The notes: generated by a model not told the origin, from the letters alone. A stretch of DNA of 64,000 bases from Mycolicibacterium sp. GF69 (GCF_003284965.1 NZ_QMEW01000006.1:62001-126000), one strand, 5' to 3'. Numbered from the stretch's first letter, positions 10,337-22,060 are shown. Program-made: numbers and translations.

Positions 10337-11821
10337 CTAGATCGCGCTCGGCAACGGTCCCCGCGCCGCCTCGTAGGCCGCGCCGACGCGGTACAGCCGG
10401 TCGTCGGCCAGCGCGGGTGCCATGATCTGCAACCCGACCGGCAGCTGGTCGTCGGGCGACAGTCCCGCAGGCACCGACATTCCGCAGTGCCCCGCCAGGT
10501 TGAGCGGCAACGTGCACAAGTCGAACAGATACATGGCCAGCGGGTCGTCGACCTTTTCCCCCAACGGGAACGCGGTGGTCGGCGTCGCCGGGGAGATCAA
10601 CACGTCGACCTTCTGATACGCCTCGTCGAGATCGCGCGCGATCAACGTACGTACCTTCTGAGCTTGGTTGTAATACGCGTCGTAGTAGCCCGCCGACAAC
10701 GCGTACGTGCCGATCATGATGCGGCGCTTGACTTCCGGACCGAACCCGGCGGCGCGCGTCAACGCCATGACTTCTTCGGCGCTGTGCGTGCCGTCGTCGC
10801 CGACGCGCAATCCGTACCGCATCGCGTCGAATCGCGCGAGGTTGCTCGACACCTCGGACGGCAGGATCAGGTAGTAGGCGGGCAGCGAGTAGTCGAAGTG
10901 CGGGCAGTCGACCTCGCTGACCTCGGCGCCCAGTGCCGTCAGTTGCTCGACGGCGGAGTTGAACGACTCCAGCACACCGGGTTGGTAGCCGTCGCCGCGC
11001 AACTGCTTGACCACGCCGATCCGTACGCCCTTCAGGTCGCCGGCCGTGCCCGCCCGGGCCGCCCCGACGACATCGGGCACCGCGGCGTCGATCGATGTCG
11101 AGTCCTTGGCGTCGTGGCCGGCGATCGCCTGGTGCAACAGGGCGGTGTCCAAGACGGTGCGCGCACATGGGCCGCCCTGGTCGAGTGACGACGCGCACGC
11201 GACGAGCCCGTAGCGCGACACCGTGCCGTAGGTGGGTTTCACCCCGACCGTGGCGGTCAGGGCGGCCGGTTGGCGGATCGAGCCGCCGGTGTCGGTGCCG
11301 ATGGCCAACGGCGCCTGGAACGCCGCGAGCGCTGCGGCACTGCCGCCGCCCGAGCCGCCGGGGACGCGGTCGACGTCCCAGGGGTTGCGCGTGGGCCCGT
11401 AGGCGGAGTTCTCCGTCGACGAGCCCATCGCGAACTCGTCCATGTTCGTTTTGCCGAGGATCGGGAGGCCCGCCGCACGCAACCGCATGGTGACCGTCGC
11501 GTCATACGGTGATGTCCAGCCCTCGAGAATCTTCGAACCGCACGTGGTCGGCATGTCCATCGTGGTGAACACGTCCTTGAGCGCGACCGGAACGCCGGCC
11601 AGCGGCGACGGCAGATCCTCTCCGGCGGCCACCGCCGCGTCGACTGCTGCTGCTGCCGCCAGCGCACGGTTCTCCGCGACGTGCAGGAATGCGTTATAGC
11701 GGTCGTCGGTCGCCTTGATCTGGTCCAGACATGCCCTGGTGAGCTCGGTGGACGACACCTCCCCGGCGGCGATCTTCTGCCCGAGCGCAGCGGCGTCCAT
11801 CCGGATCAGGTCTCGCGTCAT
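10337..11821 (-). CDS. gatA: Asp/Glu-tRNA(Asn/Gln) amidotransferase subunit A (amidase)
   Basis: Catalytic amidase of GatCAB that releases ammonia from glutamine. 494 residues with the amidase signature: catalytic Lys in VALKDVFTT, the Gly/Ser-rich [14 protein letters not shown] stretch, and [12 protein letters not shown] with the Ser nucleophile. Its ATG overlaps the gatC stop by 4 bp (ATGA), so the two are co-translated. The gene ends about 80 bp before pfkA, and the whole gatC-gatA-pfkA-gatB block reads leftward. Confidence 0.97.
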   Translation of the reverse strand: MTRDLIRMDAAALGQKIAAGEVSSTELTRACLDQIKATDDRYNAFLHVAENRALAAAAAVDAAVAAGEDLPSPLAGVPVALKDVFTTMDMPTTCGSKILEGWTSPYDATVTMRLRAAGLPILGKTNMDEFAMGSSTENSAYGPTRNPWDVDRVPGGSGGGSAAALAAFQAPLAIGTDTGGSIRQPAALTATVGVKPTYGTVSRYGLVACASSLDQGGPCARTVLDTALLHQAIAGHDAKDSTSIDAAVPDVVGAARAGTAGDLKGVRIGVVKQLRGDGYQPGVLESFNSAVEQLTALGAEVSEVDCPHFDYSLPAYYLILPSEVSSNLARFDAMRYGLRVGDDGTHSAEEVMALTRAAGFGPEVKRRIMIGTYALSAGYYDAYYNQAQKVRTLIARDLDEAYQKVDVLISPATPTTAFPLGEKVDDPLAMYLFDLCTLPLNLAGHCGMSVPAGLSPDDQLPVGLQIMAPALADDRLYRVGAAYEAARGPLPSAI

Positions 11822-12117
11822 TCGGCTTCTCCCAAGATGCGCGGCACGGCGAACCGGCCGTCGGCCGTTTTAGGCGCCTGCGCCAGGGCCTCGCTCTGCG
11901 TCAGGCACTGCTCGACGTGGTCGGAGCGGAACACGTTGACGTCGGTCAGCGGGTTGTCGGTCGGTTCGACACCCGCGACGTCGACGGACTGAATCTGACT
12001 GACGTGCTCGAGGATGGCGTCCAGCTGCCCGGCATAGCTGTCCAGCTCGTCTTCGGTCAGGGCGAGGCGAGCGAGACGCGCCAGGTGGGCTACCTCGTCT
12101 CGGGAGATCTGCGACAC
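11818..12117 (-). CDS. gatC: Asp/Glu-tRNA(Asn/Gln) amidotransferase subunit C
   Basis: Small wrap-around subunit that stabilises GatA on GatB. 99 residues, with the family core [20 protein letters not shown] and a C-terminal [10 protein letters not shown]. The GTG at 12117 gives the usual N-terminus (SQISRDE). An ATG three codons upstream at 12126 is the alternative. A TAGGCT box ends 8 nt before the GTG, favouring a leaderless GTG start. First gene of gatC-gatA; divergent from the ACT-domain gene. Confidence 0.93.
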   Translation of the reverse strand: MSQISRDEVAHLARLARLALTEDELDSYAGQLDAILEHVSQIQSVDVAGVEPTDNPLTDVNVFRSDHVEQCLTQSEALAQAPKTADGRFAVPRILGEAE

Positions 12118-12191
12118 GACATGCAAGCCTAGTCATCGCCGCCGCGGCCGCCGGAATGCCCGGTCGGGCACCTTGTGCGACAGTGTTGCGC

Positions 12192-12848
12192 GTGCCTACG
12201 TACCTGCTGCGGGTCCAGCTGGAGGACCGGCCGGGCAGCCTCGGCTCGCTGGCCGTGGCGCTCGGCTCGGTGGGCGCCGACATCCTGTCGCTCGACGTGG
12301 TGGAGCGCTTGGCGGGTTACGCCGTCGACGATCTCGTGGTCGAGTTGCCGGCCGGCGCGATGCCCGACATGCTGATCACCGCCGCCGAACAGATCAAGGG
12401 CGTCTACGTGGACTCGGTCCGACCGCACACCGGTCTGCTCGAGGCGCACCGCGAACTCGAGCTCATCGACCACATCGCCGCCGCGGACCGCAAGAGCCGG
12501 CTGCAGGTCCTCGCCGACGAGGCACCGCGGGTGCTGCGCGTGGGGTGGGCGACCGTGGTGCAACTGACGGAGACGGGTCCGGAGCGGATCGTGGGCAGCG
12601 CGGCAGCGCCGGAGACGCAGGCCGACGAGACGCCATGGCTGCCGCTCGACCGTGCCGAGGCCCTCGACGGTGACGCCGACTGGGTGCCGCAGGTTTGGCG
12701 CGACATGGCCACCACGTTGGCGGCCGCGCCGCTCGGCGACCCGCGCACCGCGGTGGTGCTGGGGCGCCCGGGTGGCCCGCTCTTCCGGCCGTCGGAAGTG
12801 GCCAGGCTCGGCTATCTGGCGGGCATCGTCGCGACGATTCTGCGCTGA
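12192..12848 (+). CDS. ACT-domain protein (Rv3013-like)
   Basis: 218 residues. The first 70 or so form a clear ACT fold (YLLRVQLEDRPGSLGSLAVA, then GADILSLDVVERL), the kind that senses amino acids. The C-terminal 140 residues are less recognisable, with VVQLTETGPERIV and a final hydrophobic helix LGYLAGIVATIL. The GTG at 12192 is chosen because the ACT strand begins immediately after it. Position after gatC matches Rv3013. The ligand is unknown. Confidence 0.82.
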   Translation: MPTYLLRVQLEDRPGSLGSLAVALGSVGADILSLDVVERLAGYAVDDLVVELPAGAMPDMLITAAEQIKGVYVDSVRPHTGLLEAHRELELIDHIAAADRKSRLQVLADEAPRVLRVGWATVVQLTETGPERIVGSAAAPETQADETPWLPLDRAEALDGDADWVPQVWRDMATTLAAAPLGDPRTAVVLGRPGGPLFRPSEVARLGYLAGIVATILR

Positions 12849-12919
12849 GTCCGCGCGGCGGTTACGGTGGGCTCAATCCCATCAACCGCACCGCTCAACG
12901 TCGAACGGAAGGGTTTCGC

Positions 12920-13543
12920 GTGGAAACGCTGCTGATCGTGCTGGCCGCTATCCTGCTCATCGCGGCGATCGTCGTGCTGGTGAAGGCGCTGCAGCGGCCG
13001 AAAAAGCCCAAGACCCAATCCCGTCGCGAAGATCCACTCAAATTCGCTGCCACCATGCCGCAGTTCGGTCCCCGCCAACTCGGCCCGGGCGCGATCGTCG
13101 CCCACGGCGGCGTCGATTACGTCGTCCGGGGCACCGTCACACTGCGGCAAGGCCCGTTCGTCTGGTGGGAGCACCTCCTCGAAGGTGGCTCCGAGGATGG
13201 CACAGAGCCGCTGTGGTTCAGCGTCGAGGAGGACGAGGGCCGACTCGAACTGGTGATGTGGACCCGGCGCAAAGATGTCGCGCTGCAGCCCGGCGGCGAA
13301 CTCGCCATCGACGGCGTCGCCTACCGCGAGACCGAACGCGGCAGCGCCTCGTTCACCACCGAGGGCACCACCGGCCTGCCCGCCGGCGGCGAGATGGATT
13401 TCGTCGACTACGCCGATGCCGATGAGACTCGTTTGCTCGGGTTCGAGCGGTGGGCCCCCGACATGCCCTGGGAAGTATCGGTCGGAAACCCCGTGCGGCC
13501 GGGTGAACTCACGGTCTATCCGGCACCGCCGCCCGCCGAATAG
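12920..13543 (+). CDS. DUF4178 membrane-anchored protein
   Basis: 207 residues. One N-terminal membrane helix (LLIVLAAILLIAAIVVLVKAL, about residues 4-24) is followed by a basic stretch and a soluble DUF4178-type domain (LGPGAIVAHGGVDYVVRGTV, WWEHLLEGG, PLWFSVEED, LLGFERW). The GTG at 12920 has a strong GGAAGGG ribosome site; the reading that starts at 12695 is a shadow of the previous gene. It is first of five closely packed genes. Relatives of DUF4178 in other bacteria occur with PspA/YjfK-type membrane modules. The function is unknown; a role at the membrane surface is inferred. Confidence 0.75.
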   Translation: METLLIVLAAILLIAAIVVLVKALQRPKKPKTQSRREDPLKFAATMPQFGPRQLGPGAIVAHGGVDYVVRGTVTLRQGPFVWWEHLLEGGSEDGTEPLWFSVEEDEGRLELVMWTRRKDVALQPGGELAIDGVAYRETERGSASFTTEGTTGLPAGGEMDFVDYADADETRLLGFERWAPDMPWEVSVGNPVRPGELTVYPAPPPAE

Positions 13544-13551
13544 GATTTCGG

Positions 13552-14055
13552 GTGCCCTTTCACCGACTGGTAGTGGCTCCGGCCGACGTTTCCGGCGCGG
13601 GCCTGCGGCTGGCATTGAACGCTCCGCGACCGGAGCCGCTGGTGACGTGGCAACTGACCCATCCCGACGGCGGGGCGCTGCTCCTGGGAGTGCTCGGTGC
13701 GTCGCACCTCGTCACCGTGGAGAACGCCAGACATACGCTCTCCGAGGAAGTCTCGTGCACTGCGCGCACTGATACCCCTCTGCCCGGCTGTGCGGTCGCG
13801 CCCGGTTACCGGATCGAGTCACGCACGCAGACATACGACGCGGCCGGTCTGCGCGCGCTGGCGGCGGCGCTGCAGGCCAACTGTGCGCAACACGACGGCT
13901 GGCTCGGTGGAGCGTTCCCGGGTGACGACGCCGCACTGACCGCGCTGGCCGCCGAACCGGACAGCAGCGGATGGCGCTGGCGGACATGGCATCTGTATCC
14001 CGACGGCGATGCCGGTGGCACCGTCGTTTACACGAGGAGCAGGTGGCGCCTGTGA
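13552..14055 (+). CDS. DUF2617 protein
   Basis: 167 residues, soluble, starting with GTG at 13552 only 8 bp after the DUF4178 gene. It has the features of DUF2617: a beta-rich N-terminus (VTWQLTHPDGGALLLGVLGASH), a central Cys-bearing segment, and a C-terminal GAFPGDDAALTALAAE followed by WRWRTWHLYP. No catalytic motif is apparent. Tight spacing and the GTGA overlap with the next gene place it in the same operon. The family assignment is from memory. Confidence 0.68.
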   Translation: MPFHRLVVAPADVSGAGLRLALNAPRPEPLVTWQLTHPDGGALLLGVLGASHLVTVENARHTLSEEVSCTARTDTPLPGCAVAPGYRIESRTQTYDAAGLRALAAALQANCAQHDGWLGGAFPGDDAALTALAAEPDSSGWRWRTWHLYPDGDAGGTVVYTRSRWRL

Positions 14056-14486
14056 GCCGAACCGGGTTGTTCTGGCTCGCGGGCGGACTCGCTGTGGCCG
14101 GCATCGTCTGCCTGGTTCTCGGTATCTCCATGCAGAACAGAGATATTCGCACGTATGTCGCCGAGAACTACGCCGCGTACTCGCACGGGGCGGAAGCCAG
14201 CAGCTACGAATGCAGCGGATCGCCCAGCGAGGTAGCCGACCGGCTTGCCGCCTATCAGCGCCCCGAAGCACGAGCGACCGACCGCGGTACCGAATACCTG
14301 CGCTACGACGACGACATCGTGATCGTCGGTCGCGACGGAAGTCGTCCCTGCACGATCCGGGTCGAGGACGTCCGCGGCAGTAGATACAGCGGTGGCGGGT
14401 TCATCTTTCTCGGACCCGGGTTCTTCCCCGGCTCACCGGCCGGCGGTGCGGGCGGCAGCCCCGGTGGTCCCGGCGGCTCGAAATGA
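14052..14486 (+). CDS. DUF4247 single-pass membrane protein with Gly/Pro-rich tail
   Basis: 144 residues. One N-terminal membrane helix (GLFWLAGGLAVAGIVCLVLGI, about residues 5-25) precedes a small domain with two Cys (SSYECSGSPSEVADRLA; RPCTIRV) that could form a disulfide outside the membrane. The tail is very rich in Gly, Ser and Pro (PGSPAGGAGGSPGGPGG). The GTG at 14052 overlaps the DUF2617 stop by 4 bp; a GTG at 14043, nearer an AGGAG, is an alternative. The pattern matches DUF4247 as I know it. The function is unknown. Confidence 0.66.
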   Translation: MSRTGLFWLAGGLAVAGIVCLVLGISMQNRDIRTYVAENYAAYSHGAEASSYECSGSPSEVADRLAAYQRPEARATDRGTEYLRYDDDIVIVGRDGSRPCTIRVEDVRGSRYSGGGFIFLGPGFFPGSPAGGAGGSPGGPGGSK

Positions 14487-14522
14487 CATGCGCAACAAGG
14501 CCAATCGGATAAGGAGAATCCC

Positions 14523-14981
14523 ATGAATCTGGCGGTCGTCGAATTTGGCACCATCAGCGGCCAAAGCCTCGCCCAGAACGTCGTCGCCGCGGTCTTGTAC
14601 TTCGTCGTCGGCGTCGCCGTCTTGGCAGCCGGGTTCGTGATGGCCGACCTCCTGACCCCGGGAAACCTGCGCCAATTGGTTTTCGTCGAGCGGCGACCCA
14701 ACGCGGTCGCGGTCGCGTCGGGAATGTATGTCGCCCTCGCCATCGTGGTGGTCTCGGCCATCGTGGCCAGTTCCAGCGAACTAGGCCAAGGGCTCGTCGA
14801 CGCGGCGGTGTACGGGGCTGTCGGGGTCGTGTTGCAGGGGCTGGCGTTGGTCGTGCTCGAGCTGGTGGTGCCCGGGCGCTTCCGCGACCTGATCACCGAG
14901 GAACGGCTGCACCCCGCCGCGATCGCCACCGCCGTGACGTTGATCGCTGTGGGAGGGGTGAACGCCGCGGCGCTGTCATGA
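14523..14981 (+). CDS. DUF350 four-helix membrane protein
   Basis: 152 residues, nearly all membrane: helices around [57 protein letters not shown] and [16 protein letters not shown], with the DUF350 hallmark of two repeated two-helix units. The ribosome site AAGGAG lies 6 nt before the ATG. The stop overlaps the next gene by 4 bp (ATGA). Homologs (YjfL type) recur beside PspA-like and polyamine-related enzymes, supporting a shared membrane process. The transported or sensed molecule is unknown. Confidence 0.78.
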   Translation: MNLAVVEFGTISGQSLAQNVVAAVLYFVVGVAVLAAGFVMADLLTPGNLRQLVFVERRPNAVAVASGMYVALAIVVVSAIVASSSELGQGLVDAAVYGAVGVVLQGLALVVLELVVPGRFRDLITEERLHPAAIATAVTLIAVGGVNAAALS

Positions 14982-16558
14982 CGGCGACCCAGCACGACGC
15001 CGCACCTGAACCCAGACTCGCGGGATCGGTGCGGCGCTGGCGCGCGGTGCTCTTCGCCGCCGTGGCGGCATGCGCGGCGTGCGGGATCGTCTACGAACTG
15101 GCGCTGCTGACGCTGTCGACCAGCCTGCATGGCGGCGGCATCGTGGCGATGTCGCTGATCGTCGCGGGTTTCGTCGCGGCGCTGGGTCTGGGCGCGCTGT
15201 TGGTGAAGCCGCTGCTGCATCGTGCCGCGGTCACCTTCATCGCGGTCGAGACAGCGCTGGCGATCGTCGGCGGACTGTCGGCGGCCGCGCTCTACGTCGC
15301 GTTCGCGTTCGTCGGCGGCTCGCTGTGGGTGCTCGCGGCCGGTACCGCGTTGATCGGCTGCCTGGTCGGCGCCGAGGTGCCGTTGCTGATGACGCTGCTG
15401 CAACGGGGACGCACCGCTGGCGCCACCGACACCGGACGCGTGCTGGCCAACCTGAACGCCGCTGACTATCTGGGCGCGCTCATCGGCGGGCTGCTCTGGC
15501 CGTTCCTGTTGCTGCCGCATCTGGGCATGATCCGCGGCGCCGCCGCCACCGGTGTCGTCAACCTCACCGCGGCGGCCGTGGTAGCGGTGTTACTACTGCG
15601 ACACATCCTCAGCGCGCGTGAATTCGCCGTGTCGCTGATGGTGTTGGCGGCGGCCCTGACGCTGCTCGTCACCTTGCTGGTGCGCGCTGACGGCATTCAG
15701 ACATCGGCGCGCCAGCGCCTGTACGCAGATCCGATCGTCGCCTATGAACACTCGGCATACCAGGAGATCGTCGTCACCCGTCGTGGCGCCGATACGCGGC
15801 TGTATCTCGATGGCGGACTGCAGTTTTCGACGCGCGACGAGTACCGCTATACCGAGAGCTTGGTTTACCCGGCGCTGGGCGACGACGCACGTTCAGTGCT
15901 GATCCTCGGCGGCGGCGACGGCCTGGTCGCGCGCGAGGTGTTGCGCGACAAGGACGTCGAGCGGATCGTCCAGGTCGAGTTGGATCCGGCGGTCATCGAG
16001 TTGGGGCGCACCACGTTGCGCGATGTGAACGGCGGCGCCCTGCACGATCCGCGGGTGCAAGTGGTCATCGACGACGCGATGACCTGGCTGCGCGACGCAG
16101 ATGGCGACGACGCACCGGGCGGTTTCGACGCGGTGATCGTCGATCTGCCCGATCCCGACACCCCGGTGCTCGGGCGGCTGTATTCGGTGGAGTTCTACGC
16201 CCTCATCGGCCGCGTGTTGGCCCCCGAGGGCTTGGTGACTGTGCAGGCGGGCAGTCCGTTCTCCACCCCGACTGCCTTCTGGCGCACGGTATCGACGATC
16301 CGCGCGGCGGGTTATGCCCCCACCCCGTATCACGTGCACGTTCCGACATTCGGCGACTGGGGCTTCGTGCTGGCCCGCCGCGGGCCGATCCCGCCGGTAC
16401 CGACCGTGCCCGCGGATGCGCCGCCGCTGCGCTATCTCGACCAGCAGGCGCTCGATGCCGCCGCGGTGTTCGGCGGCGACACCCAGCCCGAATTGTTGCA
16501 ACCCTCGACGTTGGAACATCCGCGCATCGTCGACGACGTGCGGCGCGGCTACCGCTGA
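14978..16558 (+). CDS. Membrane-anchored spermidine synthase-like protein
   Basis: 526 residues in two halves. Residues about 23-237 contain seven or so membrane helices. Residues about 250-490 are a polyamine aminopropyltransferase fold with [19 protein letters not shown] (275-293), the SAM-type loop [14 protein letters not shown] (309-322), acidic Glu334/Asp336, Asp365-Asp366, and VDLPDPDTP (388-396) at the catalytic aspartate position. It resembles M. tuberculosis SpeE (Rv2601), which also has the membrane half. Whether it makes spermidine or modifies another substrate at the membrane is not decided by sequence. It closes the five-gene module and stops 3 bp from the convergent Cys-rich gene. 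Confidence 0.83.
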   Translation: MTATQHDAAPEPRLAGSVRRWRAVLFAAVAACAACGIVYELALLTLSTSLHGGGIVAMSLIVAGFVAALGLGALLVKPLLHRAAVTFIAVETALAIVGGLSAAALYVAFAFVGGSLWVLAAGTALIGCLVGAEVPLLMTLLQRGRTAGATDTGRVLANLNAADYLGALIGGLLWPFLLLPHLGMIRGAAATGVVNLTAAAVVAVLLLRHILSAREFAVSLMVLAAALTLLVTLLVRADGIQTSARQRLYADPIVAYEHSAYQEIVVTRRGADTRLYLDGGLQFSTRDEYRYTESLVYPALGDDARSVLILGGGDGLVAREVLRDKDVERIVQVELDPAVIELGRTTLRDVNGGALHDPRVQVVIDDAMTWLRDADGDDAPGGFDAVIVDLPDPDTPVLGRLYSVEFYALIGRVLAPEGLVTVQAGSPFSTPTAFWRTVSTIRAAGYAPTPYHVHVPTFGDWGFVLARRGPIPPVPTVPADAPPLRYLDQQALDAAAVFGGDTQPELLQPSTLEHPRIVDDVRRGYR

Positions 16559-16561
16559 CCC

Positions 16562-16816
16562 TCAGCCGCCGGCGGGCACCGGATAGCGGTCGTTGACGTC
16601 GGCGTTGCTGTCCTTGCGGGCGCAGTGCGCGCAGCAGAACATTCCCTCATCGGTCTCGATTCCGTGCCCGAGAATCCGGCAGCCGCAATGGGCGCATTCG
16701 GGCGCCACTCGGACGGCGGCGCACTCGATGCTGTCGAAAGTCGCGTTGCGGCCGTCCGGCCAGGTCACCGTGAACGCCTTGTCGTAGTCGTTGCCGCAGG
16801 TATCGCAGATCGCCAT
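16562..16816 (-). CDS. Small Cys-rich metallothionein-like zinc-ribbon protein
   Basis: 84 residues with about ten Cys in paired clusters: CDTCGNDYDKAF at the N-terminus, CAHCGCRILGHGIE in the middle and FCCAHCARKD near the end. This matches the small actinobacterial proteins annotated as prokaryotic metallothionein. Metal binding (Zn, Cu or similar) is inferred from the Cys/His pattern. The ATG at 16816 has GGGGAG just upstream; a GTG one codon earlier is possible. It sits downstream of ligA with about 150 bp between that holds short inverted repeats. Confidence 0.72.
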   Translation of the reverse strand: MAICDTCGNDYDKAFTVTWPDGRNATFDSIECAAVRVAPECAHCGCRILGHGIETDEGMFCCAHCARKDSNADVNDRYPVPAGG

Positions 16817-16965
16817 CACAACTCCCCTATCGCTTCGTACTTCGGGTGCCCGGTGAGCGAGGTGGACAAACGCTCGGTGTCCACTCGCCCGGCGCCGAGA
16901 CCGACAAAATGGCGAGTCTTGAGCGCACAGATCCGCCCGTTTGTCCCTTTCGACGAAAGCAGGAA

Positions 16966-19068
<2,103 letters not shown>

Positions 19069-19111
19069 CTAACGGAGCGGCCCGACAGCTCCGCACCGTT
19101 ACCCTGGCCCC

Positions 19112-19516
19112 ATGCCGCACCCGATCATGTTCCGCGACGACGACCCGGTGCTGACGCAAGTGCGCACGGTGGCGCTGTCGTTTCCCGAGGCCTACGAGAA
19201 GGTCTCCCACGGCAGGCCCGCATTCTTCGCCGCGAAGATGTTCGTGATGTACGGCGGCAGCGTCAAACCCGAGACCAAAGGCGAGTATCTGCAGTATCCG
19301 CAGTCGATCATCGTCAAGGTCGACGACAGCGACCGGCAGGCGCTGCAACAGGACGCCCGGTTCTTCTACCCCGCGTACCTGGGACCGTCGGGCTGGTTGG
19401 GGCTGGATCTGACGGCCCTGAAGAAAATCGACTGGCCTGAAGTGCACGAGCTGATCGATGCCTCATTCCGGCTGACCGCGCCCAAGAAGCTCATCAAACA
19501 GCTCGACGAAGTTTGA
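19112..19516 (+). CDS. MmcQ/YjbR-family protein
   Basis: 134 residues. The YjbR/MmcQ fold is recognisable from ALSFPEAYEKVSHGRPAFFA and the C-terminal WPEVHELIDASFRLTAPKKL. The family is thought to bind DNA in a CyaY-like fold, but the function is not settled. The ATG at 19112 follows TACCCT by 6 nt, a leaderless arrangement. Divergent from ligA; the following acyl-CoA ligase starts 38 bp later and may be co-transcribed. Confidence 0.8.
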   Translation: MPHPIMFRDDDPVLTQVRTVALSFPEAYEKVSHGRPAFFAAKMFVMYGGSVKPETKGEYLQYPQSIIVKVDDSDRQALQQDARFFYPAYLGPSGWLGLDLTALKKIDWPEVHELIDASFRLTAPKKLIKQLDEV

Positions 19517-19554
19517 CCCGGTACGCGACAGAGCATGGTTCGATCGGAGGCGCT

Positions 19555-21156
19555 ATGAGTTTCGCGAGCCCGTTCCCCGAAGTCGACATACCGTCCACCA
19601 GCGTCTACGACTATCTGTTCGGTGATATCGCCGAAGCCGACCTCGACCGTGTCGCGCTCGTCGACGCGAAATCCGGTCGCGAGACCAGCTACCGCGAAAT
19701 GGTCGCGCGCGTAGACGCGTTCGCCGGCGCGCTCACCGGGCGCGGCATCGGCGTCGACGACGTCGTCGGTCTGCTCTCACCGAACAGTTCGGGCTTCGCC
19801 GTCGCCTTCCACGGCATCCTGCGTGCGGGCGCGACGGCCACCACCGTCAACGCGTTGTTCACCGCCAAGGACATCGCCAAGCAGCTGACCGACTCGAACG
19901 CCAAGATGTTGGTCACGGTCAAACCGCTGCTGGCGCAGGCCGAGGAGGCCGCAGCCATCGCTGGCCTCGCCGGTGACGCTCTCGTCGTACTCGACGGACC
20001 CGGTGAAACCGCCGACGGCCATCCCAACGCGGAGGACCTGATGGGGCCGGCTCATCCGCCGCCGCAGGTGAGCTTCGCGCCGTCGTCGCATCTGGCGGTG
20101 CTGCCGTACAGCTCGGGGACCACCGGAAACCCGAAGGGCGTCATGCTCACCCACCGCAACCTGGTGGCCAACGTCGCCCAGATCCGGCCGCTGCACGGAA
20201 TGGTCGCCGACGACACCGTGCTGGCCGTGCTTCCGTTCTTCCACATCTACGGGATGACGGTCCTGCTCAACGCGGCGCTGCACGCGCGGGCCCGGCTCGT
20301 CGTCATGCCCGGTTTCGATCTCGCCGATTTCCTGGCCAACATCCAAAATCACCAGTGCACGATCGCGTTCATCGCGCCACCGGTCGCCGTTGCGCTGGCC
20401 AAGCATCCGTTGATCGACGAATACGACCTCTCGTCGTTGAACGTCGTGATGTCGGGTGCGGCCCCGCTGGACGCCGACCTGGGCCACGCCGTCGCGGAAA
20501 GACTCGATTGCCGCGTCGTCCAGGGTTACGGCATGAGCGAACTCAGCCCGGTCAGCCACATCACACCGTTCGACGGTGGCCAGCACGAGATGAATATGGT
20601 CGCACCTCTCAGTTCGGTCGGCTGGACGGTGTCCAATGCTGCGTCCAAGATCGTCGACCCCGAATCAGGCGACGAAATCGACGTTCCGGCAGAGGGTCTC
20701 AGCGCAACCGGTGAACTGTGGTTCAAGGGTCCCAACGTGATGGCCGGCTACCTCGGCAACGACGCGGCCACCGAAGAGACGATCGACGACGGGGGCTGGT
20801 TGCACACCGGCGACCTCGCGCAGGTCGACGCCAACGGCTGCGTGTACATCGTCGACCGGCTCAAGGAGTTGATCAAGTACAAGGGCTATCAGGTACCGCC
20901 CGCCGAGCTGGAGGCGGTGCTGCTGACTCATCCCGGCATCGCGGACGCCGCCGTGATCGGCGTCAACGACGCTGAAGGCGAAGAGATCCCGAAAGCGTTC
21001 GTGGTCAAGCAATCCGGCGCCGAGCTGACCGAAGAAGAAGTCATCGAGTTCGTCGCGGGTCAGGTCGCGCCCTACAAGAAGGTCCGTCAGGTTGCGTTCA
21101 TCGAGGCGGTGCCGAAGTCGGCGTCCGGCAAGATTCTGCGCAAGGATCTCAAGTAG
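19555..21156 (+). CDS. 4-coumarate-CoA ligase-like acyl-CoA synthetase
   Basis: 533 residues, ANL superfamily. The AMP-binding P-loop YSSGTTGNPKGVMLTHRN (about residues 180-197), VQGYGMSELSPVSH, the hinge GWLHTGDLAQVD, and the C-terminal catalytic Lys in PKSASGKILRKDL are all present. The overall pattern is closest to the 4CL/FadD branch, so the acid is likely aromatic or medium/long-chain; specificity cannot be read. CGGAGG 5 nt before the ATG at 19555 fixes the start. I do not recall a counterpart at this position in M. tuberculosis. The 3' end overlaps the convergent surface-protein gene by 8 bp. Confidence 0.88.
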   Translation: MSFASPFPEVDIPSTSVYDYLFGDIAEADLDRVALVDAKSGRETSYREMVARVDAFAGALTGRGIGVDDVVGLLSPNSSGFAVAFHGILRAGATATTVNALFTAKDIAKQLTDSNAKMLVTVKPLLAQAEEAAAIAGLAGDALVVLDGPGETADGHPNAEDLMGPAHPPPQVSFAPSSHLAVLPYSSGTTGNPKGVMLTHRNLVANVAQIRPLHGMVADDTVLAVLPFFHIYGMTVLLNAALHARARLVVMPGFDLADFLANIQNHQCTIAFIAPPVAVALAKHPLIDEYDLSSLNVVMSGAAPLDADLGHAVAERLDCRVVQGYGMSELSPVSHITPFDGGQHEMNMVAPLSSVGWTVSNAASKIVDPESGDEIDVPAEGLSATGELWFKGPNVMAGYLGNDAATEETIDDGGWLHTGDLAQVDANGCVYIVDRLKELIKYKGYQVPPAELEAVLLTHPGIADAAVIGVNDAEGEEIPKAFVVKQSGAELTEEEVIEFVAGQVAPYKKVRQVAFIEAVPKSASGKILRKDLK

Positions 21157-22060
21157 CTGACCGGGACCGGTGTATCCGTTCGGCGGCTTGTGCGCCGCGC
21201 GCCTGCCGGTAACCCAGCACGGCGCCCGCCACCGGAATGAGCAATAGCCCGGCGATACCCCAGACCAGGTCCGTCGAATCGGATCCGGGTGCGACGGTGA
21301 GCTGGCGTACCACCGCCGGCCCAGTAGCCACCCGCTGAGGCGGGACCGGCGGCGGTGGGACCGCCGGTGGTGGCGGCGCCGGGGCGGCGGGTGCCGGAGC
21401 GGCGGGTACGGGTATTGCGGGCGGTGCGAGTGTCTTAGGAAGCCGTTCTGGTGCACCGCTTTTCGATGCCGGCGCGCGACCGTTGCCGAAGCTCGCTTGG
21501 GGGCGCTCGGGTGCGGAGGCCGGCACGCTGACAGCGTCGGATCCACCGGCCGGGATCGCGCCGGCGCCCGACGCCGGTTCGGGCGCTTGGCCGGCGATCG
21601 CTTCTGCGGTGATGGGCGCAATACCGGTTGCCGTACCGCTGACCGAGGTATTCGGAGCCGACCGCGTGGCCGACCCGGCGTCGGTGACGGCGGCCGACCG
21701 GCTACTCGAGGAAAACTGCGGAACGTCCTCGCGACCGGAGCCGACACGCGACTCCGGAGCGTCCGAGCCCGACCCCCGGCTGCGTTCACGGTTGCTGTTG
21801 ACGCCCCGGCTGTTCTCGCGGCCGGGGCTGCCCTTGGCGCTGTGATTGGTCTTGGCGCTGGGTCCACCCTTGGCGCTGTGATCACGACTGCCGTTGTGCG
21901 ACCCGCGGCTGCTATTGCCACTGCTGCCGCGATCGGAACTGCTACCGCGGTCCGAGCGATGTGAGTCGCCGGGATAGGCATATGCGACCGCGGAGCCGGA
22001 CCCACCGAAAAGGAGGAACGCGGACACGACTCCCACACCTGCGGCGAGGCGCGGATTCAT
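21149..22060 (-). CDS. Secreted Ser/Arg/Gly- and Pro-rich membrane-anchored protein
   Basis: 303 residues of unrecognised family. A signal peptide (LAAGVGVVSAFLLFGGSGSAVAYA) is followed by a low-complexity Ser/Arg/Gly region with short repeats (DRGSS, then HSAKG-type units), a Thr/Ala/Ser region, a proline-rich stretch (VPAAPAPAAPAPPPP) and a C-terminal membrane helix (WGIAGLLLIPVAGAVLGY) with a basic tail. This suggests a stalk-like protein tethered by its C-terminus and exposed in the cell wall, though no LPxTG sortase motif precedes the helix. The coding frame is supported by the signal and anchor at the right ends. Confidence 0.7.
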   Translation of the reverse strand: MNPRLAAGVGVVSAFLLFGGSGSAVAYAYPGDSHRSDRGSSSDRGSSGNSSRGSHNGSRDHSAKGGPSAKTNHSAKGSPGRENSRGVNSNRERSRGSGSDAPESRVGSGREDVPQFSSSSRSAAVTDAGSATRSAPNTSVSGTATGIAPITAEAIAGQAPEPASGAGAIPAGGSDAVSVPASAPERPQASFGNGRAPASKSGAPERLPKTLAPPAIPVPAAPAPAAPAPPPPAVPPPPVPPQRVATGPAVVRQLTVAPGSDSTDLVWGIAGLLLIPVAGAVLGYRQARGAQAAERIHRSRSAT

